From Pseudidiomarina aestuarii (GTDB taxonomy: Bacteria; Pseudomonadota; Gammaproteobacteria; Enterobacterales; Alteromonadaceae): 7,157 nt of DNA. The position numbers and the translations under genes were made by a program. Positions within the stretch are counted from its first letter, which is position 1. Every line of letters starts with the position of its first letter. The notes under the pieces were generated by a model that had not been told where the DNA came from, ran no database searches, and was given only the letters and a program-made list of their open reading frames with translations. The DNA is taken from NCBI GenBank assembly GCA_003030745.1, contig PYVG01000039.1, positions 1 to 7,157 on the forward strand, in the 5' to 3' direction. Of this stretch, positions 1 through 7,080 are shown piece after piece.

Positions 1-32
1 AATTTGAGCGTAAACGTCTCATCAGACAATAA
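1..32 (+). CDS. possible 3' end of an upstream gene (zipA candidate), partial
   Basis: The frame beginning at base 3 reads FERKRLIRQ and then a TAA stop at 30-32, nine bases before the ligA start. The basic, helical-looking tail resembles a normal protein C-terminus. zipA, encoding the FtsZ-binding division protein, is commonly found just upstream of ligA in gammaproteobacteria, so zipA is the obvious candidate. Nine codons cannot prove identity. A second open frame reads through to a TGA at 43-45 overlapping the ligA ATG, so even the choice of frame is uncertain. No gene symbol is assigned. Confidence 0.35.
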   Translation, partial: FERKRLIRQ

Positions 33-2057
<2,025 letters not shown>

Positions 2058-2065
2058 TGTCTTAC

Positions 2066-2093
2066 TGACGCGTCACGACTGGGAATTCAGTCG
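2066..2093. repeat. two short dyads at the ligA/mltD convergent 3' junction
   Basis: A perfect 10-base palindrome, TGACGCGTCA, occupies 2066-2075 and spans the mltD stop codon. It is followed immediately by CGACTG (2076-2081) and CAGTCG (2088-2093) separated by six bases, which can form a hairpin inside the last codons of mltD. Neither is followed by a T-run on either strand, so this is not a classical intrinsic terminator. It could still slow or protect converging transcripts (inference). Confidence 0.4.
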
Positions 2094-3698
2094 GGTCACA
2101 TCAACAAAAAGTTTCAGTTGTTGGCCCGGCTGTAAATAGTTTTGACGACTGATCTGATTCCACTTCTCAATATCAGCAATCTTGACACCAAAGCGGTTCG
2201 CAATACGAGCTAAAGAGTCACCAGAACGGACACGATAGCTTAAACTCCGAATCACGCCGCTCGGTTTTTCATCCTCTGGAAGCCAAACCACCAGTTCACG
2301 ACCCTGCCGCAACGGGTCGGTTGGCGCCATGCCATTCCATTTTGCGAGCGCCCGCAAATTCACATTGTATTTGCGACTGAGATCCCACAACGTATCGCCA
2401 GCTTCAACACGATGTTCTATTTTGTATTGACCGCGCGGCGTCGCTTGCGTATCCGCGAGGCGTTGCTCAGCAGAGAGGCTGTATTCTTTTAGGTCACGAG
2501 TAGCGACTGGAATAAGCAAATGGTCACCAGCACGAATCATTGAGCCGCGTATATTGTTGGCCTGACGAATCGCATCGACAGTGGTGTGATATTTTTTCGC
2601 GATCACCAGTAAGCTTTCACCATTTTTGACGCGATGACGGGTCCATTGGACCCAGTCTTTGGCTTCACTGGTCGTTAACCAAGCTTCTAATTGCTTAGCG
2701 TTCTCCAGCGGCAACAAAAGCCGGTGCGGGCCTTGTGGATCTGTTGCCCAGCGATTGTAGCCTGAATTGTAATGATGCAATTGTTCTAATGTCAGCCCCG
2801 CATGTTCGGCAGCCTTCGCAAGGTCAATTTGGCTGTCAGCATGTACCACGGCAAGATACGGCCGATTATCGATCGGCACCCACGAATATTGATAGGTTTC
2901 ATGGTGTTTCAAGATATCAGCAAGCGCGAGTAATTTAGGTACATAAGCACGTGTTTCGCGTGGGAGATCAAGGGACCAAAAATCGGTTGGCTTGCCAGTT
3001 CGCTGATTCTTTCGAATAGCACCGCGAACTCGACCTTCGCCGGAGTTGTAAGCTGCGAGTGCATGCAACCAATTGCCGTCAAACATGGTGTGCAACGCAT
3101 CGAGATAATCCAACGCGGCATGCGTAGCGGCATGAACATCACGCCGACCGTCATACCACCAATTGATTTCTAAACCGTAGTGGCGAGCGGTTCCCGGAAT
3201 AAACTGCCAGATACCGGCCGCGCGGCCATGTGAGTAGGCAAAGGGATCAAACGCACTCTCAACAATAGGTAGTAGCGCTAATTCTAATGGCATCCCACGC
3301 TTTTCAATTTCCTCAACAATCAAATGCATGAACGGCTGCGCTCGTTTCGCGACCCGTTCCATGTAGGCAGGATTGCGCAAATACCAATCGCGTTGGCTTA
3401 TTAAACGCGGCACTTCAGGCGCTTCCATCATTAATTGACGCTGTATCCGAAACCAAATATTGGTCTCATCTTGAGGTGCAATGACGACCACAGTTTCCGG
3501 TGGTTCTGCAGGAGCATCAAGGTCGGCAATAATTTTTGCAGTTGCTGGCGCTGGTTGCTCTTTGAGTGGCGCCAATGTCTCAATCGTAGCGTCGGCGTCA
3601 GCGGTTTCTGAGGTGTCACTGGGCAGCATCGAGCAGCCTGATAAAAATACACAGGTCAGTGCTGAGAGTGAGAATAGTCGAACTGTCTTCTTTGGCAT
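2073..3698 (-). CDS. mltD: membrane-bound lytic murein transglycosylase D with three LysM repeats
   Basis: MltD cleaves the MurNAc-GlcNAc bond of peptidoglycan with formation of 1,6-anhydro-MurNAc, and is expected to act in the periplasm anchored to the outer membrane. The N-terminus is a lipoprotein signal (MPKK, hydrophobic stretch, lipobox LSGC at 19-22), predicting lipidation at Cys22; Ser at +2 fits outer-membrane sorting. A linker rich in Ala, Pro and Asp follows (about 25-75). The family 1 SLT domain spans about 130-250, with the catalytic Glu147 in LLPIVESAF, then GIWQFIPGTARHYGL (162-176) and AAYNSGEGRV (215-224). Three LysM peptidoglycan-binding repeats follow at about 354-398, 428-473 and 487-533. 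E. coli MltD (about 452 residues) has fewer LysM units, as I recall. The ATG overlaps the gloB stop as TAATG, with GGAAAG upstream, so translation is probably coupled to gloB. Confidence 0.97.
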   Translation of the reverse strand: MPKKTVRLFSLSALTCVFLSGCSMLPSDTSETADADATIETLAPLKEQPAPATAKIIADLDAPAEPPETVVVIAPQDETNIWFRIQRQLMMEAPEVPRLISQRDWYLRNPAYMERVAKRAQPFMHLIVEEIEKRGMPLELALLPIVESAFDPFAYSHGRAAGIWQFIPGTARHYGLEINWWYDGRRDVHAATHAALDYLDALHTMFDGNWLHALAAYNSGEGRVRGAIRKNQRTGKPTDFWSLDLPRETRAYVPKLLALADILKHHETYQYSWVPIDNRPYLAVVHADSQIDLAKAAEHAGLTLEQLHHYNSGYNRWATDPQGPHRLLLPLENAKQLEAWLTTSEAKDWVQWTRHRVKNGESLLVIAKKYHTTVDAIRQANNIRGSMIRAGDHLLIPVATRDLKEYSLSAEQRLADTQATPRGQYKIEHRVEAGDTLWDLSRKYNVNLRALAKWNGMAPTDPLRQGRELVVWLPEDEKPSGVIRSLSYRVRSGDSLARIANRFGVKIADIEKWNQISRQNYLQPGQQLKLFVDVTRLNSQS

Positions 3699-4411
3699 TA
3701 GAACTTATCTTTCCATTGACGTCGTTGCGCAAATTCTGCAACAGACTGAGCGCGTAAAAAAGGATTAATTTGCCACTCCTGCTCAATGGTCGTTGGCAGG
3801 GTGATTTGATTTTGTTGGCGTTGTTCGGTGACCCATTGCGCAAATGTCTGCAATGCAGTGTTGTCTGGCTCTGCCGCAGCAGCGAATTTTACATTGGCGG
3901 CGGTATATTCATGTGCGCAATAGACTTTGGTGTCTCCTGGGAGTTCACCGAGGCGCTGTAAAGATTGATAGTATTGTTCGGGATTGCCTTCAAACATTCG
4001 CCCGCAACCCGCGGCAAAGAGCGTATCACCACAAAATACCGCACCGGCAGTGTAAAAGCTGATGTGGTCGAGTGTATGCCCTGGCGTTTTAATCACATGC
4101 ATGGGTTTCTCAAGACCCGGCACAGAGACCACGTCGCCATGTTGAACGCGGTGAGTCACGCCTTGAATTTTCGGATTCACTGGACCGTACACAGGCACAT
4201 CAAAGTGCTCCAGCAACGGCAGTAAACCATCGGTATGATCCCAGTGATGATGCGTGATCAAGATGGCACTGAGTGTCAGTTGATGTTCTTTTAGGTAGGC
4301 CAAGACCGGCTTTTCATCGCCCGGATCGACCACTACCACGTGTTGCGAGTCAGGCTCACGAGCCAACCAAATGTAATTATCGGTAAATGCGGGTAGTGCA
4401 GTAACAAGCAT
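3698..4411 (-). CDS. gloB: hydroxyacylglutathione hydrolase (glyoxalase II)
   Basis: GloB hydrolyses S-D-lactoylglutathione to D-lactate and glutathione, the second step of methylglyoxal detoxification in the cytoplasm. The protein is a metallo-beta-lactamase fold enzyme of 237 residues. Visible metal ligands are THHHWDH at 53-59 (His54, His56, Asp58, His59), GH at 111-112 (His112), the bridging Asp129 in CGDTLF, and His167 in CAHEYT. The C-terminal INPFLR (about 215-220) is typical of true glyoxalase II rather than ETHE1-type persulfide dioxygenase. I chose the ATG at 4411: AGGG lies seven bases upstream of it. An in-frame TTG six bases earlier (4417) is only one base from that AGGG and is less likely. 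First gene of a two-gene operon with mltD, as in E. coli. Confidence 0.97.
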   Translation of the reverse strand: MLVTALPAFTDNYIWLAREPDSQHVVVVDPGDEKPVLAYLKEHQLTLSAILITHHHWDHTDGLLPLLEHFDVPVYGPVNPKIQGVTHRVQHGDVVSVPGLEKPMHVIKTPGHTLDHISFYTAGAVFCGDTLFAAGCGRMFEGNPEQYYQSLQRLGELPGDTKVYCAHEYTAANVKFAAAAEPDNTALQTFAQWVTEQRQQNQITLPTTIEQEWQINPFLRAQSVAEFAQRRQWKDKF

Positions 4412-4447
4412 AGCCAAACCCTGCTAATCTAGACATCAATGTTCGCG

Positions 4448-4476
4448 AGTATACAGGTGATAGGGTGTGATGTTAA
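4448..4476 (-). promoter_or_regulatory. sigma70-type promoter for gloB-mltD
   Basis: Read on the minus strand, TTAACA (plus 4471-4476) is followed after exactly 17 bases by TATACT (plus 4448-4453). Each hexamer matches five of six consensus bases. The predicted start near 4441 would give a leader of about 30 bases before the gloB ATG. The -35 hexamer lies within the first codons of the divergent yafS gene, so polymerase binding here could interfere with yafS expression (inference). I saw no comparably good plus-strand promoter for yafS in this 58-base gap. Confidence 0.65.
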
Positions 4477-5204
4477 AACCTGCATTAAGTGAAAGTTCCG
4501 CAAAGGCGCCGACATCTTGGCAGCAGTTGGCGCATGGTGAATGGCTGCGGCAGCAGGTGTGTCATGTGATGGCACCCTTTAGTGATCGAATTTTTGGCTA
4601 CCACATGGCGCGAGTAGGGCATTTGGCTAAGGCTGTGGATTTGCCAGACATCCGCGTGAAACACCAATTTTCGGTGGCTCCCCAAGGTCAGGTTGATGTC
4701 CGCGCCGAGCCAACGCAGTGGCCTTTCGCGGAGCATGCTTTGGATGCGATTTTGCAGGTCGGGCAGTTGGAATTTGAGCGTGATCCGCATCAGTTTTTAC
4801 GCGAACTGACACACAGTTTGATCGCCGATGGTTACTTACTCTATGTCGGCTTTAACCCGCTATCGCCTGCGTTATTGACTGGATTCTGGCCAAGCCATTT
4901 GCGCCAAGCTCCGTGGTCGGGGCGCTATTTTACGAAAGCTCGTATTCGCGATTGGCTCAGTTTGTTGAACTTTGAAGTGGTTGAGCACGGCTACTTTGCC
5001 CCAACTTTGCTTATCGAAAAACTCGATCCCCCTGATCGAGGCATGCAAAGCTTATTTAAGCTTTTACCGAAATGCGGAGCCATGTACTATATTGTGGCGC
5101 GCAAACGAGAGTATCCATTGACTCTGGTGAAAGCTCGAAAACAATCGAAAGCCCGTATCGCGACCTTACCCGTTGCTAATCGAACAGGAGACGAATTATG
5201 TTAA
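4470..5204 (+). CDS. yafS: YafS-family methyltransferase-like protein
   Basis: A 244-residue cytoplasmic protein of the uncharacterised YafS family, annotated elsewhere as class I SAM-dependent methyltransferase-like. From memory it resembles E. coli YafS through FGYHMARVG (42-50), VRAEPTQWPFAEHALD (77-92), DGYLLYVGFNPLS (120-132), RDWLSLLNFEV (160-170) and IVARKREYPLTL (208-219). These fit the post-I to C-terminal part of a Rossmann methyltransferase domain, but the glycine-rich GxGxG SAM motif I is not recognisable. Substrate and activity are unknown. The ATG at 4470 has AGGTGA nine bases upstream; a GTG directly before it (4467) is an alternative start. Its location beside gloB matches E. 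coli. The stop overlaps the start of the rhodanese gene by seven bases, suggesting an operon. Confidence 0.85.
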   Translation: MLKPALSESSAKAPTSWQQLAHGEWLRQQVCHVMAPFSDRIFGYHMARVGHLAKAVDLPDIRVKHQFSVAPQGQVDVRAEPTQWPFAEHALDAILQVGQLEFERDPHQFLRELTHSLIADGYLLYVGFNPLSPALLTGFWPSHLRQAPWSGRYFTKARIRDWLSLLNFEVVEHGYFAPTLLIEKLDPPDRGMQSLFKLLPKCGAMYYIVARKREYPLTLVKARKQSKARIATLPVANRTGDELC

Positions 5205-5587
5205 CGGCAGCAGAACTCTGTGCCCAAGCGAAAGCCAATGTTGAAGAAGTTGATGTGCAAGCGTTACAACAACGCATTGCTGAAGGCGCTCGCGTAATTG
5301 ATGTGCGTGAGCCGGCAGAATACGCCGCTGGACATATTCGGCAAGCCGTCAACATGCCACGTGGTGTGTTGGAAATGCAATTGCATCAACATCCAGCCGT
5401 CGCTGGTTATGATGACGCATTGCAACGCATGGCTGCCGAGCCCATTTACTTGATTTGTCGCAGTGGTGGTCGCAGTGCACTAGCCGCCGAGTCACTGCAG
5501 CGCATGGGCTTTAAACAGGTCATTTCAGTGGCAGGTGGCATGAACGCATGGGAAGCTGAGAAATACCCACTAGTGAGTGGTGAATAG
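5198..5587 (+). CDS. single-domain rhodanese-like sulfurtransferase
   Basis: A 129-residue protein with one rhodanese domain. The fold signature VIDVREPAEYAAGHI is at 33-47 and the active-site loop CRSGGR at 87-92, with Cys87 the predicted persulfide-carrying residue. GGMNAWE near 113-119 is the usual C-terminal rhodanese motif. No signal peptide is visible, so it is likely cytoplasmic. The six-residue loop and Cys fit sulfurtransferase or persulfide transfer rather than a Cdc25-like phosphatase; the physiological donor and acceptor cannot be told. It carries an N-terminal extension of about 20 residues compared with minimal proteins such as GlpE. AGGAGA at 5186-5191 lies six bases before the ATG, inside yafS, and the two genes overlap by seven bases, so coupled translation is likely. 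It has no counterpart at this place in E. coli and converges on rnhA with a five-base gap. Confidence 0.95.
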   Translation: MLTAAELCAQAKANVEEVDVQALQQRIAEGARVIDVREPAEYAAGHIRQAVNMPRGVLEMQLHQHPAVAGYDDALQRMAAEPIYLICRSGGRSALAAESLQRMGFKQVISVAGGMNAWEAEKYPLVSGE

Positions 5588-5592
5588 CATTA

Positions 5593-6066
5593 TTAAGATT
5601 CAGTCGGAATAAAACCTTTATCTTCTTTTAAATTAGCCGCAGTTGCCGCAGTTCGAGCCAGCTCGTCACAGCGCTCGTTCTGCGGGTGTCCGGCGTGACC
5701 CTTAACCCATTCCCACTGAATGGTGTGACGCTGGCAGGCGGCGTCGAGTTGTTGCCACAAATCAGCATTCTTTACCGGTTTACGATTCGAGGTTCGCCAG
5801 CCGTTGCGCTTCCAGTTATGAATCCACGTTTGGATGCCCTGTTTGAGATACTGACTGTCAGTAGTGAGCACCACGGTGCAGGGGCGGGTAAGAGCTTCGA
5901 GTCCGCGAACGGCCGCTAGCATCTCCATCCGATTATTCGTGGTGAGTTGGAATCCCTCTGCCAGTTCTTTGTGATGTTTGCCATACTCGATGACTACCCC
6001 ATAACCGCCAGGGCCGGGGTTGCCAAGACATGAACCATCCGTATAAATGTGTACCGTACTTGCCAT
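5593..6066 (-). CDS. rnhA: ribonuclease HI
   Basis: RNase HI cuts the RNA strand of RNA-DNA hybrids (R-loops, residual primers) using two metal ions. The 157-residue length is close to that of E. coli RNase HI (155). The full active site is visible at the same numbering as E. coli: Asp10 ([15 protein letters not shown]), Glu48 (TTNNRMEML), Asp70 (TTDSQYL), His124 ([11 protein letters not shown]) and Asp134 (ERCDELAR). The basic handle region, [20 protein letters not shown] (81-100), is present, so this is the handle-containing type. AAGGAAAG ahead of the ATG is a strong ribosome site that overlaps the TAA of dnaQ; the 12-base gap makes rnhA the second gene of a dnaQ-rnhA operon. The 3' end converges on the rhodanese gene with no evident intrinsic terminator. 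Confidence 0.98.
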   Translation of the reverse strand: MASTVHIYTDGSCLGNPGPGGYGVVIEYGKHHKELAEGFQLTTNNRMEMLAAVRGLEALTRPCTVVLTTDSQYLKQGIQTWIHNWKRNGWRTSNRKPVKNADLWQQLDAACQRHTIQWEWVKGHAGHPQNERCDELARTAATAANLKEDKGFIPTES

Positions 6067-6078
6067 AAATCGCTTTCC

Positions 6079-6768
6079 TTAGCTACGCCAGAGAGCGTTT
6101 TCAATCAGCGCGAGACGCTCTTGGTGGGCTTGTTCTTCAGCAGCTGTCGCACGAACTACTCGCAAGTTCGGTTTGTTGGATAATGGCGTCCAACCGGAAT
6201 CCATTTCGCCATTCGCTGATGCGGATTTTGCTGCCAGTTCGAGCTTGGTTTGGCCACCTGTCATCGCTAGGTAGACATCCGCAAGCAATTCGGCATCAAG
6301 TAACGCGCCATGGAACTCACGGTTGGAGTTATCAATGCTGTAGGCTCGACATAAGGCATCCAAATTATTCTTTTGGCCAGGTCGCATCTCGCGAGCCATC
6401 AACAAGGTGTCGAGGATCTGACAGAAATCTCGAGTTGCGCCGATACTCTTATTCACGCGACTGAATTCCGCATCCATAAAGCCAACGTCAAACGCCGCAT
6501 TATGAATAACGAGTTCTGCGCCACGGATAAAATTGAGGAAATCATCGCAGATCTGCGAAAAAACCGGCTTATCCTGTAAAAACTCATTTGTTATGCCATG
6601 CACTTCAATGGCTTCTTGCTCAACCACGCGCTGTGGATTGATATAACAATGGAAGGTTTGTCCGGTTAACTTCCGGCCGATGAGTTCGACCGCGCCAATT
6701 TCGATGATGCGATGACCTTGCGCTGGATCAAGGCCCGTCGTTTCGGTGTCGAGGACGATTTGCCGCAT
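6079..6768 (-). CDS. dnaQ: DNA polymerase III epsilon subunit (3'-5' proofreading exonuclease)
   Basis: Epsilon removes misincorporated nucleotides within the polymerase III core. The 229-residue protein has the DEDDh exonuclease motifs: Exo I LDTETTG with Asp7 and Glu9, Exo II HNAAFDVGFM with Asp94, and Exo III HGALLD with His153 and Asp158. After the domain, QTKLEL (173-178) is placed where E. coli epsilon carries its beta-clamp-binding motif. A flexible segment follows, then an alpha-binding tail (NLRVVRATAAEEQAHQERL and the final ENALWRS) that resembles the E. coli C-terminus. The ATG at 6768 has only a weak GAGATA-type ribosome site. No convincing promoter hexamer pair was found upstream, although a GGTTAC/GTAACC dyad lies there. 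It is the first gene of dnaQ-rnhA, unlike the divergent arrangement in E. coli. Confidence 0.98.
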   Translation of the reverse strand: MRQIVLDTETTGLDPAQGHRIIEIGAVELIGRKLTGQTFHCYINPQRVVEQEAIEVHGITNEFLQDKPVFSQICDDFLNFIRGAELVIHNAAFDVGFMDAEFSRVNKSIGATRDFCQILDTLLMAREMRPGQKNNLDALCRAYSIDNSNREFHGALLDAELLADVYLAMTGGQTKLELAAKSASANGEMDSGWTPLSNKPNLRVVRATAAEEQAHQERLALIENALWRS

Positions 6769-6777
6769 AGTTATCTC

Positions 6778-6805
6778 GGTTACTGAGGAATAGTTTATGG
6801 TAACC
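6778..6805. promoter_or_regulatory. inverted repeat just upstream of dnaQ
   Basis: GGTTAC (6778-6783) and GTAACC (6800-6805) form a perfect six-base inverted repeat with a 16-base, AT-rich spacer, starting ten bases upstream of the dnaQ ATG. The spacer holds TAAACT on the minus strand (plus 6792-6797), a weak -10-like sequence with no suitable -35. It could be an operator or a leader hairpin. The arms are short, so chance is also possible. Confidence 0.3.
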
Positions 6806-6839
6806 AGTCCACTGCACCGCGTCTACTAGAACAAGAAAA

Positions 6840-6950
6840 GCGCTATTCGTTGTTCGTTTTTCGTCCGCTGCGCTATTCGAAATGCAGTTACGAATAGTGC
6901 GAAGCACGTTCGAAAAGTGAGCGAAGCGAACGGACGAGCAACGAAAAACG
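6840..6950. repeat. palindromic multi-stem intergenic element
   Basis: Outer arms 6848-6867 and 6931-6950 are inverted copies matching at 17 of 20 positions without gaps. Inside, GCGCTATTCG (6870-6879) and CGAATAGTGC (6891-6900) form a stem with one mismatch (9 of 10) and an 11-base loop. A second direct copy of GCGCTATTCG lies at 6840-6849, just outside the left arm. Smaller dyads GTGC-GAA-GCAC (6897-6907) and CGTTCG/CGAACG (6907-6912/6927-6932) offer alternative stems. CGAA-type words recur throughout. The layout resembles REP/MITE-like or small structured interspersed repeats; whether it recurs in the genome cannot be seen here. It encodes nothing obvious and is not preceded by a plus-strand gene it could terminate. 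Confidence 0.7.
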
Positions 6951-7000
6951 GCTCTTTTGTGTGTTTTTCAGGCAAACGGTACAAAAGCACAAAAAAAAGG

Positions 7001-7029
7001 TTGACGACGACAGGGCGCACTCGTAATAT
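7001..7029 (+). promoter_or_regulatory. stable-RNA-type promoter for tRNA-Asp
   Basis: TTGACG (7001-7006) is followed after 17 bases by TAATAT (7024-7029). An A-rich tract at about 6981-6999, directly upstream of the -35, resembles an UP element. The bases after the -10 (7031-7038, CGCTCCGC) are GC-rich, as in the discriminators of stringently controlled rRNA and tRNA promoters. Predicted start near 7036, giving a leader of about 45 bases. Confidence 0.75.
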
Positions 7030-7038
7030 TCGCTCCGC

Positions 7039-7071
7039 ATTCAGGGGGTGACTAACCAGTCAGTCCCGAAT
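7039..7071 (+). other. hairpin in the pre-tRNA leader
   Basis: TGACT (7049-7053) pairs with AGTCA (7058-7062) around an AACC loop. After one G-G mismatch the stem continues with GGGG (7044-7047) against TCCC (7064-7067, one G-U pair) and, past a bulged A, ATTC (7039-7042) against GAAT (7068-7071). It ends nine bases before the mature tRNA 5' end and would be part of the leader removed by RNase P. It may help keep the leader from misfolding with the tRNA (inference). Confidence 0.45.
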
Positions 7072-7080
7072 CAGGAAGCT

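Larger units (their letters stand above)
6769..7080. other. 312-base intergenic region between divergent dnaQ and tRNA-Asp
   Basis: No credible protein gene is present. From left to right it holds the dnaQ leader with a short dyad (6778-6805), a palindromic element (6840-6950), a T-rich then A-rich stretch (6955-6999) containing the inverted pair CTTTTGT (6954-6960) and ACAAAAG (6981-6987), the tRNA promoter (7001-7029), and the pre-tRNA leader with a hairpin (7039-7071). A minus-strand open frame of 64 codons (6826-7020) runs through the palindrome and promoter and looks like chance. Confidence 0.8.

Noticed and set aside
1..11. Eleven-base repeat AATTTGAGCGT at the window start and at 4771-4781
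   Set aside because: A single short match without flanking similarity; both copies can be read as FER codons in a coding frame, so chance is enough.
4412..4417. TTG start at 4417 for gloB
   Set aside because: The ribosome site AGGG is only one base from the TTG but seven from the ATG at 4411; family members begin close to the LVTALPAFTDNYIW stretch.
3698..5587. gloB plus rhodanese as an ETHE1-type persulfide dioxygenase system
   Set aside because: GloB keeps the full two-metal ligand set and the C-terminal INPFLR typical of true glyoxalase II, and it is on the opposite strand in a separate operon from the rhodanese.
5588..5640. Possible intrinsic terminator at the rhodanese/rnhA junction
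   Set aside because: The five-base gap and its flanks are AT-rich but show no convincing GC-rich stem followed by a T-run on either strand.
6792..6820. Sigma70 promoter for dnaQ using TAAACT as -10
   Set aside because: No acceptable -35 hexamer is found at 16 to 18 bases, and the -10 itself matches only four of six positions.
6840..6950. CRISPR array or tRNA-like gene in the palindromic element
   Set aside because: The repeats are mainly inverted and irregularly spaced, not regular direct repeats with spacers, and no acceptor, anticodon or T-arm signature is present.
6826..7020. 64-codon minus-strand open frame between dnaQ and tRNA-Asp
   Set aside because: It runs through the palindromic element and the tRNA promoter upstream region, has no ribosome site or family resemblance, and its composition follows the CGAA-rich repeats.
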